Source: Candidatus Colimonas fimequi (GTDB lineage Bacteria; Bacillota; Clostridia; Peptostreptococcales; Anaerovoracaceae). Taken from it: a DNA stretch of 17,388 nt. The stretch spans positions 1 through 17,388 of the forward strand of contig JAGHTQ010000041.1 of NCBI GenBank assembly GCA_018065295.1. The letters are read 5' to 3'. The position numbers were made by a program, and so were the translations under genes. The number at the start of each line of letters is the position of its first letter. The first letter of the stretch is position 1. The notes beneath the pieces were generated by a model. The model did not search any database, had not been told where the DNA came from, and saw nothing but the letters and a program-made list of their open reading frames with translations. Shown in pieces: positions 1-7,677 of the stretch.

Positions 1-383
1 CAATGGCGCTCCTTTTATCCGGCGGCGTTGCTATTGCATCGGGTCTTGAGCAGACAATGGAACTTACCGAATGACAGTGGGTTAAGTCCCGCTGGCAGGA
101 GAGTAAGTCACAGATGGAGACAGGAGAAACATTCGCATCAGCAGTTTCTAAGTGCGGCATTTTCGATGGCACATTCGCGGCCCTTCTCACAGCAGGCGAG
201 AAGGCTGGCAAGACAGATTCCATCATGAACCTGATTGCCGACAGATACACTGAGGAAGTTGATAACAAGATAGGTTCAAGGCTGGCTATTATCGAGCCGA
301 CCATCGTTATCATTATTTCCATCGTTATCGGCATCATTCTTCTCAGCATCATGATGCCTCTCATGAACGTTCTCGGTGCATAA
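1..383 (+). pseudogene. GspF/PilC-type type IV pilus platform protein, C-terminal part, interrupted by in-frame TGA
   Basis: This is the C-terminal end of the inner-membrane platform protein that couples the pilus assembly and retraction ATPases to pilin movement. The gene enters from the left edge and is read in the frame beginning at base 3. Family hallmarks are a Leu-Leu-Ser-Gly-Gly-Val stretch near the start, a Thr-Gly-Glu-Thr-Phe segment, Gly-Glu-Lys-Ala-Gly-Lys, and a final hydrophobic helix ending in MMPLMNVLGA. The frame is open on both sides of a single TGA at 72-74. From memory of the family, about 32 residues separate the GGV and G-E-(S/T) motifs, and the same spacing holds here if TGA counts as one residue, so this is a substitution and not a frameshift. 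An ATG at 114, preceded by AGGAGAG at 97-103, could restart translation of an 89-residue fragment. The next gene follows within a few bases, so the operon continues. Whether this is a true pseudogene, a read-through case or a sequence error is open. Confidence 0.8.
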
Positions 384-393
384 GGAGGCGGCC

Positions 394-696
394 ATGAAGA
401 AGAGAAGAATTCGCACAGCGGCGGCGGCAATCTGCCTGGCGCTGCTAATAGGAGGGATATGCTGGTACGGGAACCTTTTGCATAAGACATATAGCGCAGA
501 AGACCTAAAACTGGCAGAGGATGCGGTACGCAAGTACGCGACTACTTGCTACGCTCTTGAGGGTGCATACCCTGAGTCCCTTGACTACTTAACTGACAAT
601 TACGCGCTCACTCTCAATGAAGATGAGTTCGTTTATCACTATGAATACATCGGGGCAAATATGATGCCCGAGATATCCGTTTTTCCAATAGATTAG
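394..696 (+). CDS. Small membrane-anchored type IV pilus locus protein
   Basis: A 100-residue protein with a basic start (MKKRRIR), one membrane helix at about residues 9-25 and a small extracytoplasmic domain containing Cys-Tyr-Ala-Leu-Glu-Gly-Ala-Tyr-Pro-Glu-Ser-Leu-Asp-Tyr-Leu and a late MPEISVFP-like strand. I recognise this pattern from small hypothetical proteins that recur between gspF and pilin-like genes in clostridial type IV pilus loci, but I know no biochemical function. It has no prepilin peptidase site. The start at 394 is preferred over an in-frame ATG at 376 because AAGGAGG at 382-388 lies 5 bases before it, directly after the upstream stop. A role as a pilus-complex accessory or minor pseudopilin is inferred from position and topology. 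Confidence 0.85.
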   Translation: MKKRRIRTAAAAICLALLIGGICWYGNLLHKTYSAEDLKLAEDAVRKYATTCYALEGAYPESLDYLTDNYALTLNEDEFVYHYEYIGANMMPEISVFPID

Positions 697-706
697 AAGG
701 TATACC

Positions 707-1186
707 ATGAACGAGAAGAGACATCACGTGGACATTTTATTCATAATCGTCCTTATCGGCCTGTTCGCTGCAGCTGCAGTGACTATGGCTCTTCTTGGCG
801 TGAACGTATATAAGACTACGGCGAATAGTAGCAAAGACGACCTGAACACGGCGGCTCTTTATTTCACTCAGCAGGTGAGACACGTGGACGATAAGACTAA
901 GGTTCGCGTTGCTAACCTGGACGGTGAGAACCCTGCACTGGTTCTCAGCACTAGTGCCGAAGGCAAGAACGTTGAAACATGGTATTACGTATATAACGAT
1001 ACTTTGAAAGAAGTAACTGTCCTCGAGGGAGCTGAAGTTGATCCTGCATTCGGCCAGGAAGTCATGGCTCTTCACGCAGCTGACTTCAAGCTGGTGGCAA
1101 GCAATCTTCTTCAGGTCACTGTAACTACGGCCGAGGGTGATTCCAACACCATTAACCTGGGCCTGATGGGAGGTGGCGGCAATTAA
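707..1186 (+). CDS. DUF4860-like pilin-like membrane protein
   Basis: A 159-residue protein with a short polar start, one long hydrophobic helix at about residues 9-31 and an extracytoplasmic beta-rich domain. The segments Leu-Leu-Gly-Val-Asn-Val-Tyr just after the helix, followed by Thr-Ala-Ala-Leu-Tyr-Phe-Thr-Gln-Gln-Val-Arg and then Leu-Val-Leu-Ser and Tyr-Tyr-Val-Tyr strands, fit my memory of DUF4860, a family found in clostridial type IV pilus operons. It probably packs into or around the pilus or its inner-membrane machinery. That role is inferred from context. No Gly/Glu prepilin peptidase motif is present. The ribosome site is GAAGG shortly before the ATG. The gene ends inside the start region of the next gene, which suggests translational coupling. 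Confidence 0.85.
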   Translation: MNEKRHHVDILFIIVLIGLFAAAAVTMALLGVNVYKTTANSSKDDLNTAALYFTQQVRHVDDKTKVRVANLDGENPALVLSTSAEGKNVETWYYVYNDTLKEVTVLEGAEVDPAFGQEVMALHAADFKLVASNLLQVTVTTAEGDSNTINLGLMGGGGN

Positions 1187-1625
1187 GAGATTAAGTGGCA
1201 AGTCACTGCTCATCATCGAGCTTTCAATTCTTCTGGTCTTCTTCGTAGCCGCTTCAGCGGTATGCGTGAACATGTTCACCAAGGCAAGCGAGAAGGCAGA
1301 GAACGCCAATGTTTTGAATGAGGCAGTAGTAGAGACAACAACAATTGCAGAGACCCTGAAGGCTTGCAATGGTGACCTGACTAAGACAGGTAAGCACATC
1401 GCAGCAACTAGCGATTATGAGCTGGGCGAGGGCACCCTTACCATTTATTATGACGATGACATGAATCCAATCGCTAAGGGTAACAGCACATACACAGCTA
1501 CCATCACTCAGGAGAAGGATGGCAAGCTGTTCATATACGCCATCGATATTAAGGCCAATGACGCCCGCAAGCCGGTTTATCACCTGGATTTTCAGGCGAT
1601 CAAGAGAGGGGGTAAGGTGAAATGA
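1173..1625 (+). CDS. Pilin-like protein with degenerate prepilin N-terminus
   Basis: A 150-residue protein with a short basic leader (IKRLSGK) and then SLLIIELSILLVFF, which resembles the type IV prepilin start. The Glu is not at the canonical fifth position after the Gly, so cleavage by the prepilin peptidase is doubtful. A beta-rich domain follows with Leu-Thr-Ile-Tyr-Tyr-Asp-Asp-Asp, Tyr-Thr-Ala-Thr-Ile and Pro-Val-Tyr-His-Leu. A minor pilin or pseudopilin role is inferred from this and from the operon. The start is uncertain. An in-frame TGA at 1164-1166 bounds it upstream, and GTG at 1173 is the first conventional start, but it overlaps the likely Shine-Dalgarno GGGAGG (1168-1173). ATT at 1182 would have better spacing. 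The stop TGA overlaps the next ATG (ATGA), the only TGA terminator seen among the complete genes in this window. Confidence 0.8.
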   Translation: MAAIKRLSGKSLLIIELSILLVFFVAASAVCVNMFTKASEKAENANVLNEAVVETTTIAETLKACNGDLTKTGKHIAATSDYELGEGTLTIYYDDDMNPIAKGNSTYTATITQEKDGKLFIYAIDIKANDARKPVYHLDFQAIKRGGKVK

Positions 1626-2038
1626 TTAGAAACTTATACCCTCATCGCGACAACGGCCGCTCATATCTTGGCGCCGGCGTAGCATCAATACTCATCGTGC
1701 TCATAGTTCTGGTTATCGGCGCTTTCGCGGCATTGACTTATGTGTCCGCCGACAACAAGGCTGACCTGGCGAGCAAAGGTGCCAAGTACTGCACCGACTA
1801 CTACGCAGCTGAAACCGTTGCATCTCAGCTGCTCAATAACATCTCTTCAAGTAGCGGTAAGGTGGGCGTTAGCAACGGTTCTAAGAACACATACGACACA
1901 GATCTTGGGGCAATTGAGGTAACTCGTGCTGATAGATTCGTAACTTTCGCAGTTCCAATTAGCGACAAGCAGGAACTTGCAGTTGAAGCCAACATCACTG
2001 GCAAGAAGGTCCAGATTATTAAATGGGCTGTAGAGTAG
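1622..2038 (+). CDS. Single-span pilin-like protein of the type IV pilus locus
   Basis: A 138-residue protein. A polar N-terminus of about 14 residues is followed by GAGVASILIVLIVLVIGAF, a 20-residue membrane helix, then an Ala/Asp/Lys segment and an acidic/neutral domain. The Gly-x-Gly-Val-x-Ser-Ile-Leu helix followed by Tyr-Val-Ser-Ala-Asp and a Tyr-Tyr-Ala-Ala-Glu segment resembles a family of clostridial type IV pilus operon proteins annotated only as hypothetical. It has no clear prepilin peptidase motif. The start overlaps the preceding stop by four bases (ATGA), so translation is probably coupled. It sits directly before pilT, 15 bases from its start. The function is unknown, with a minor structural or assembly role likely. 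Confidence 0.8.
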   Translation: MIRNLYPHRDNGRSYLGAGVASILIVLIVLVIGAFAALTYVSADNKADLASKGAKYCTDYYAAETVASQLLNNISSSSGKVGVSNGSKNTYDTDLGAIEVTRADRFVTFAVPISDKQELAVEANITGKKVQIIKWAVE

Positions 2039-2053
2039 ACTGGGGTGATTGAT

Positions 2054-3115
2054 ATGGCAGATTTAAGACAGATATTAACAAGCGCCGTAACACTTGGCGC
2101 ATCAGACATTTTCATAGTTGCAGGAAGACCGATTTCTTATAAGGTAAACGGTGTACTCACCGACTACTCAGATGAGAAGATGATACCGGCTATAACTAAG
2201 GAGTTGATTGCAGGTATGTACGAACTTGCAGGAAATGCAAGTTTCGAGAAGTTCCTTGCAAGCGGTGATGATGATTTATCTTTCGCAATAAACGGTATCG
2301 CCCGCTTCAGAGCCAATATGTATAAACAGCGTGGATCTCTGGCAGCAGTAATAAGGGTTATACCCTTTAGTCTTCCAGACCCGGCGGAATATCACATTCC
2401 AGATCAGGTCCTGGATTTCGCTAATTGCACTAAAGGTCTTGTCCTCGTGACAGGTCCTGCAGGAAGCGGTAAATCACTGACGCTCTCATGCATTATTGAT
2501 AAGATTAACTCGGAGAGAGCTAATCACGTCATTACTTTGGAAGATCCTATTGAGTTCCTCCATCCGCATAAGCGCAGCATCATCAGCCAGAGAGAAATTT
2601 CTCTGGATACTAACGACTACGCGTCAGCACTTCGTGCGGCTCTCAGGCAGTCACCGGACGTAATCCTGGTAGGAGAGCTTCGCGATCCTGAGACAATCAG
2701 CATTGCAATGACTGCTGCTGAGACTGGACATCTGGTGCTCAGCACTTTGCACACTCTTGGGGCAAGCAACACTATCGACCGTATCGTGGACGGGTTCTCC
2801 GCTCAGATGCAGCCGCAGATCAGACTTCAGCTGAGCATGGTCCTGCAAGGGGTTATTTCGGAGCAGCTGCTGCCGGCTAAAGACGGCACACTTCATCCAG
2901 CCTTCGAGATCATGACAGGAAATCCTGCGATTAGGAACATGATTAGAGAGTCTAAGACTCATCAGATTGAGTCGGCCATGCAGACTTACGCTAGCGAGGG
3001 CATGGTCACAATGGACAGCAGTCTGTTAAAACTCTATAACGAAGGGGTTATCGATAAGGACACGGCTTTGGCTCATTGCTTCAATCAGGAAGCGCTGAGT
3101 CGCAGACTTAAATAA
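2054..3115 (+). CDS. pilT: Type IV pilus retraction ATPase PilT
   Basis: A hexameric cytoplasmic ATPase of the secretion ATPase superfamily that drives pilus retraction and twitching. The 353-residue protein has the N-terminal PAS-like domain (about 1-100), Walker A GPAGSGKS (about 134-141), an Asp box (Leu-Glu-Asp-Pro-Ile-Glu), the Walker B-type LVGELRD (about 205-211) and a His box (STLHTLGASNTIDRIVD). The C-terminal AIRNMIRE (about 292-299) corresponds to the PilT signature AIRNLIRE, which separates it from the assembly ATPase PilB. The length is normal for PilT. ATG at 2054 is preferred over GTG at 2045 because GGGGTG at 2042-2047 then acts as the ribosome site. It closes the pilus gene run and is followed 49 bases later by a regulator gene on the same strand. 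Confidence 0.95.
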   Translation: MADLRQILTSAVTLGASDIFIVAGRPISYKVNGVLTDYSDEKMIPAITKELIAGMYELAGNASFEKFLASGDDDLSFAINGIARFRANMYKQRGSLAAVIRVIPFSLPDPAEYHIPDQVLDFANCTKGLVLVTGPAGSGKSLTLSCIIDKINSERANHVITLEDPIEFLHPHKRSIISQREISLDTNDYASALRAALRQSPDVILVGELRDPETISIAMTAAETGHLVLSTLHTLGASNTIDRIVDGFSAQMQPQIRLQLSMVLQGVISEQLLPAKDGTLHPAFEIMTGNPAIRNMIRESKTHQIESAMQTYASEGMVTMDSSLLKLYNEGVIDKDTALAHCFNQEALSRRLK

Positions 3116-3164
3116 TAGGTAGATTAAGGGTTTATTGGTATATTACAGAAAGTGAAGGGACGAA

Positions 3165-4370
3165 ATGAATAAGGTAGAGATTTGCCTCCTTGGCAGATTT
3201 GAAATCAATCTGGATGGAAACAACATTCTCGATGCATTAGGTAATTCCAAGAAGAAGACAGCTCTTCTTCAGTACCTGCTGGTAAACAAGAACACACAGT
3301 TCACTAACTTCAATTTATTCGAGCATCTTTGGGGCGAAGACGACTCTGCAAATCCAGAATCAGCGCTGAAGACTCTTGTCAGCAGACTGAGAAAGGATCT
3401 GAAGCCATATGAACTGAGCAACATCGTATCAACAAGACATGGTGTATATCAGTGGAACGACTCAGTTTATGACAACATTGACATCTATAGATTCGAAGAC
3501 ATGGTTAATGAAGCTCTGGAAGTTTCAGCGCTGGACGAAAGGACAACTAAGCTCTTCGAAGACATATTCATAATGTATAAGGGCGACCTCCTCGTTGGCT
3601 ACGATACAGAATCATGGATCGTTCCAAGAAGCATGCACTATCACGACCTGTATCTTAAGGCTGCTTACAAGTACATTTCACTTCTTGGTGACGAAGAGAA
3701 GTACTCCGATATTTTAAGAATTACAAGACGTGCTCTTGAAATCGATCAGTTCGACACTAGACTGAACCTTGAGATCATGAACGCAATGCTGGCTCTGAAC
3801 ATGAAGGCAGAGGCCATGAACCACTACAACTACACTGTAAATCTTCACTACACTCAGCTGGGAACTAGACCATCTGAAGACATCGTGGAATTTTACAGGA
3901 AACTGATTCAGGTAGAGCACAGTTCAGAAGCAACTCTTGAAACAGTATCTCGCGAGCTGGAGAAGGAAGACGGCGATACAACTGCTTTCGTTTGCGACTA
4001 CTCCATCTTCAAGGATATCTACAAGATCAACATGAGAAACCTGCAGAGACTTGGCATCACAGTATTCCTGGGTGTTATCACTCTGTCAAGTACAGCTGAC
4101 CAGCCAACAGAATCAGAGCTGATTCTCCTGGACAAGGTAATGGGAATGCTTCAGGCAACTCTCAAATTTAACCTGAGAAAGGGTGATACTATCTCAAGAT
4201 ACGGCCCATCTCAGTTCCTGGTGCTGCTGCCAACTCATAACCACAACTCCGGTGCACTGGCTCTCGAAAGAGTTAAGAACGCGTTCTACAAGAACTGCAC
4301 AATTCCTAACTTCGTATTCAGCTACAAGCTGACACCGCTTGGTTATAACGGTAACGATACAAGAAAATAA
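3165..4370 (+). CDS. SARP-like regulator: winged helix, BTAD and degenerate GGDEF-like domain
   Basis: A 401-residue protein. Residues 1-95 fit an OmpR/SARP winged helix (VEICLLGRFEINLDG, then AALKTLVSRLRKDL and a STRHGVYQW wing). Residues about 100-255 fit the alpha-helical bacterial transcriptional activation domain (BTAD), with an ALEIDQFD repeat and TQLGTRPS. The last 120 residues resemble a GGDEF fold: an FKDIYKINMRNLQRLG helix, then GDTISRYGPSQFLVLLP, where GPSQF stands in the GGDEF signature position. It therefore should not make c-di-GMP but might sense a nucleotide or dimerise. It follows pilT by 49 bases, with ribosome site GAAGGGA. Control of pilus or surface genes is an inference from neighbourhood only. 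A strong terminator lies downstream. Confidence 0.85.
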   Translation: MNKVEICLLGRFEINLDGNNILDALGNSKKKTALLQYLLVNKNTQFTNFNLFEHLWGEDDSANPESALKTLVSRLRKDLKPYELSNIVSTRHGVYQWNDSVYDNIDIYRFEDMVNEALEVSALDERTTKLFEDIFIMYKGDLLVGYDTESWIVPRSMHYHDLYLKAAYKYISLLGDEEKYSDILRITRRALEIDQFDTRLNLEIMNAMLALNMKAEAMNHYNYTVNLHYTQLGTRPSEDIVEFYRKLIQVEHSSEATLETVSRELEKEDGDTTAFVCDYSIFKDIYKINMRNLQRLGITVFLGVITLSSTADQPTESELILLDKVMGMLQATLKFNLRKGDTISRYGPSQFLVLLPTHNHNSGALALERVKNAFYKNCTIPNFVFSYKLTPLGYNGNDTRK

Positions 4371-4388
4371 CAAGGTGATCATACATAA

Positions 4389-4419
4389 AAAGGACCGACA
4401 TCATTGATGTCGGTCCTTT
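4389..4419. terminator. Bidirectional rho-independent terminator
   Basis: The inverted repeat AGGACCGACATCA / TGATGTCGGTCCT lies between two convergent genes. The A-rich flank on the left and T-rich flank on the right give a U tract to both transcripts, so it can end the pilus/regulator transcript and the long minus-strand operon. Confidence 0.93.
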
Positions 4420-4440
4420 GTTATTTGTTTAGTCAGTTCT

Positions 4441-7400
4441 TTAGTTAGTTCTGTTCGGCGGATTGAATGGAATGTAATCGAATGGATCCTGCGGAACATC
4501 GTTATATCTTACTTCGAAGTGGCAATGTGGTCCTGTACTGTTACCTGTACTACCAACTTCTGCAATCTTCTGTCCTTCGTATACCTTGTCGCCTTCCTTA
4601 ACAACAATCTTACTGTTGTGGGCGTACTTAGTAGTAAATCCATTCTGGTGGTCGATTACTACCAGGTTACCGTATGATGGCTGTCTTCTAGCGATTATTA
4701 CAGTACCGCCGTCAGCAGCGTATACTGGTGTACCTGTAGGACATGCCATATCAGTACCCTTATGGAATCTACCCCATCTCATTCTGAATGTAGTTGTCTG
4801 GCGATAGTTGTCCTTAAGTGGATGTGAGAACTTACCGTCACCAACTGTTGGTGGTCTCTTGGCAGTACCAATTGTTACTTCTTCAGTTACTGGTTCCTGC
4901 TTAACCTTGGAAATCAGTTCTTCTCTTCCGATTTCCTTACCGTTTACAGTAGTTATTTCAGCAGTTACTTCTCTGCTACCGTTCTTACCTTCGACTGTTA
5001 CCTCCTTGTCGCCCTTGTACATTTCCTTAGACTTAGTTTCCTTAGTCTCGAACTTGATAGTTTCGTCGTAAGTTACTTCTTCTGTAAGCTTAACAGTTAC
5101 AGCTGGGGCTGTCTGCTTAATTACAATTGGCGTACCAGCACTCAGTTCGTCGTCTGGGTCTGCATTGATATTATTGTTGTCCTTCAGGAGTGCTGTTGCT
5201 GTTGTGTTGAATTCAGCAGCTACATCGTCCAGAGATTCTCCAGCAACTGTAGTGTGAACAGTCTCCTTCTTGCGAGGTGTTGTCAGAAGCGACAGCATTT
5301 CGTCACGTGAATAGATATTGTTAAGTTTAGTGTTTGTCTCCTTAACTTCAACCTTCTCCAGTACAACGGCCTGCTTAACCTTCATGTTTCTGCCGTCTCT
5401 AACTGTGTATTTATCAATATAAAAACTCTTCAGGTCTTCCAGCACTGACTGTACATCTGTACTTGAACGGAGAGCACCGATTTTCTTACCGTCAACATAG
5501 ATACCATATGATGAAACCTTGAAGTCTGACATGTAAGTCAGTCTCTTAAGTACGTCATCTGATGTATCAATCTCAACGTCACCAAGTGCCGATACTCTCT
5601 TGAAGGAGATATCGTCCTTGGCATCGATTACTACATCCATGTTGGTATCCTCCTTCAGGGCGTTCTGTACCAGGTCTGTGATACGAAGTACGTCGTCCTT
5701 GTTCTTAACGATACCAAGAGGTGTGCCGTTATATGAATATTCATACGCTGTGCAGTAGTTGAAACCACTAGCCAGAATAACCAGAACTGTAGCAATTGCT
5801 GCTGAAGCTGTGATGATGTTTTTCTTGTGTGCGTCGCAGTATGCACCAAAAGCGTGCATCTTCTTACCAATCGCACTGTTTCTGAAGGAATTAAGTCTGA
5901 GCATTCTGTTAAATGACAGAGCTGCTCTAGCTTCTTCAGTACGGATTTCACGGTCCAGTCTAGCAAGCTGACGTTCTTCTTCTGTCTTAGCGTTCTTCTC
6001 TTCCTTGGACTTAAGTCCCAGAAGATCTCTGAATCTAATGCTGGCTTTCTTGTTAATCTCTGTCTTGATAGTCATATCATAAACATTAACAAGACCGCCG
6101 CCCTTAGCCGCATCTTCCTGTCTGATCATCTCGAGGCGAGCGATTTCATCCAGTTCTCTCTTACGTTCAAGCTTCCTGCGGTCCTTCTCAGCTTGAATTC
6201 TTATCTTCTCAGCCTGTGCGCGAAGCTTCTGTTCCTGCTTACGCTTACGCTCAGCCTGTCTCTTCTCTTCTCTTTCTTTCCAAAGGGCTCTAGCCTTATC
6301 CTTACGCTCCTGCTTAATTCTTGCTTCTTCAGCAGCCTTAGCCTGCTTAGCCGCAAGTTCAGCTGCGTGTTTCTCTGCCTTCGCCTGTTTTATTGCAAGT
6401 TCACGAGCCTGCTTCTCAGCCTTGGCCTTAGCTGCGGCCATAGCCTTCATGCGCTTAGCTTCTTCAGCCTTCGCTGCCTGCTGGGCAGCTGCCAGTTCTC
6501 TGGCGTGCTTGATTTCTTCAGCCTTAGCACGCTTAGCCTGAGCAACCTGTGCTGCCTTCTTAGCTTCCTCAGCTGCTCTACGAGCACGTTCTTCATTCTG
6601 CTGTCTGACAAGTCTTGCCTGCTCTTCCTGTGCACGCTGAATAGCCAGAGCCTTCTCCGCCATTTCGCGCTGAGCCTTAATCTCGGCTGCTCTCTTCTCA
6701 GCCTTGCGAAGCTGATCCTGTCTGACACGTTCTGTTCTGCTTCTCTCCAGTGCGATTTGCAGTTCCTTGCGCTGCAGGTTTCTAACGTACTTAGCCTGCT
6801 GCTGCACTTCAGTCAGTTCCTGAATCTGATCCTGCTGAGCCTTATTAAGTGATGAAGCACTCTTATCAGTTATATCTGAAATCTTATCTACAATTACTTC
6901 CTGACGATGCTTAGCGTAAAGAAGTTCTTCCTTGAGAGCATCCATAGTCTCATTGTGAAGTTCTTCCTTGGCCTTCGCTTCAGCAATTCTTGCTTCTTCA
7001 GCGGCCTTAGCCTGCGCCTGCTCCTGGGCGCGACGTGCCAGTTCTGCTCTCTGACGCTCTTCAAAGGCCTGCTTTCTCGCACGCTTAGCAGCCTCGATTG
7101 CTTCCTGATTCTGCTGATTAGCAATCTGCTGTGCTGCCTTCTCTGCATTGAGAGCCTGCAGTCTCTTCTGCTCAGCTTCAAACTGCTTCTGAGCAGCACG
7201 TCTATTAGCCGCTTCAAGCTGGAGCTTCTGCTTAAGTTCCTTAGCCTTCGCTGCGTCTTCCTTGGCTCTGATGCGTTCAGCATCTTCCTGAGCTCTTCTT
7301 CTTACAGCAGCTTCTGCTGCCTGGGCCGCCTGGGCTCTTGCGATTTCAGCTGCTCTAGCCTGTGCCGCAGCCTTCTTCGCACGCGCTTCAGGGGTATCAA

Positions 7401-7677
7401 CCGCGCTGCTTGTGCGCGCTGTATTGGCAGCCTTAGTCTGCGCCGGCGCACTTGCACCCTTCGCAGAATTCTGGGCACCAGAAATAGCATCTACGCTCTT
7501 TCTTAAATCGCGCAGACGCTCGTACATTTCCCTTGCTTTCGGATCAGAAGCCAGCAATTCTTCCCTGGACATGGTAGTCGTGGAATCAGACTTCTGTTCC
7601 GCAGTATTCGGCTTTATTTTGCCTGCTTGCTCATCAGGTCTATTTTCTCCTTCGTTACCTCTCCAAAGCATTGACAT
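4441..7677 (-). CDS. Giant membrane-anchored M23 peptidase with coiled coil, LysM-like and G5-like domains
   Basis: A 1078-residue cell-wall endopeptidase. The order is: a polar N-terminus; about 450 residues (roughly 85-530) of Ala/Lys/Glu/Arg/Gln heptad-like coiled coil; a basic linker; one membrane helix (about 619-640); a tandem extracellular region; a LysM-like segment (about 807-855, VAGESLDDVAAEFN); a G5-like domain (about 860-935); and a C-terminal M23 domain. The zinc and catalytic residues are all visible: HKGTD (about 972-976), YAH (about 1019) and HCH (about 1051-1053), so it should be active on peptidoglycan cross-links. Positive residues before the helix predict the coiled coil inside the cell. 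ATG at 7677 follows AGGAGA (7686-7681). A longer frame from ATG at 7713 exists without a comparable site. The start lies 64 bases inside the upstream gene. The A/G-rich low-complexity DNA creates long Leu/Ser-rich mirror frames on the other strand. Confidence 0.93.
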   Translation of the reverse strand: MSMLWRGNEGENRPDEQAGKIKPNTAEQKSDSTTTMSREELLASDPKAREMYERLRDLRKSVDAISGAQNSAKGASAPAQTKAANTARTSSAVDTPEARAKKAAAQARAAEIARAQAAQAAEAAVRRRAQEDAERIRAKEDAAKAKELKQKLQLEAANRRAAQKQFEAEQKRLQALNAEKAAQQIANQQNQEAIEAAKRARKQAFEERQRAELARRAQEQAQAKAAEEARIAEAKAKEELHNETMDALKEELLYAKHRQEVIVDKISDITDKSASSLNKAQQDQIQELTEVQQQAKYVRNLQRKELQIALERSRTERVRQDQLRKAEKRAAEIKAQREMAEKALAIQRAQEEQARLVRQQNEERARRAAEEAKKAAQVAQAKRAKAEEIKHARELAAAQQAAKAEEAKRMKAMAAAKAKAEKQARELAIKQAKAEKHAAELAAKQAKAAEEARIKQERKDKARALWKEREEKRQAERKRKQEQKLRAQAEKIRIQAEKDRRKLERKRELDEIARLEMIRQEDAAKGGGLVNVYDMTIKTEINKKASIRFRDLLGLKSKEEKNAKTEEERQLARLDREIRTEEARAALSFNRMLRLNSFRNSAIGKKMHAFGAYCDAHKKNIITASAAIATVLVILASGFNYCTAYEYSYNGTPLGIVKNKDDVLRITDLVQNALKEDTNMDVVIDAKDDISFKRVSALGDVEIDTSDDVLKRLTYMSDFKVSSYGIYVDGKKIGALRSSTDVQSVLEDLKSFYIDKYTVRDGRNMKVKQAVVLEKVEVKETNTKLNNIYSRDEMLSLLTTPRKKETVHTTVAGESLDDVAAEFNTTATALLKDNNNINADPDDELSAGTPIVIKQTAPAVTVKLTEEVTYDETIKFETKETKSKEMYKGDKEVTVEGKNGSREVTAEITTVNGKEIGREELISKVKQEPVTEEVTIGTAKRPPTVGDGKFSHPLKDNYRQTTTFRMRWGRFHKGTDMACPTGTPVYAADGGTVIIARRQPSYGNLVVIDHQNGFTTKYAHNSKIVVKEGDKVYEGQKIAEVGSTGNSTGPHCHFEVRYNDVPQDPFDYIPFNPPNRTN

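Noticed and set aside
72..74. TGA as selenocysteine or a genome-wide reassigned codon
   Set aside because: No selenoprotein context is expected in GspF, and no other gene in the window has an internal TGA. Another gene uses TGA as an apparently normal stop in an ATGA overlap. Reassignment cannot be fully excluded from one window.
737..1399. 220-codon open frame on the - strand
   Set aside because: It lies opposite two well-supported pilin-like genes that have ribosome sites and operon overlaps. The translated product shows no family features.
3116..3164. Promoter between pilT and the SARP-like gene
   Set aside because: TATATT-like bases are present but no -35 at proper spacing was convincing. 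The gene may be co-transcribed with pilT.
6193..7506. Long Leu/Ser/Cys-rich open frames on the + strand (6193-6852, 6907-7506)
   Set aside because: They are mirror frames of the Ala/Lys/Glu-rich coiled coil on the other strand. No ribosome sites or recognisable protein features.
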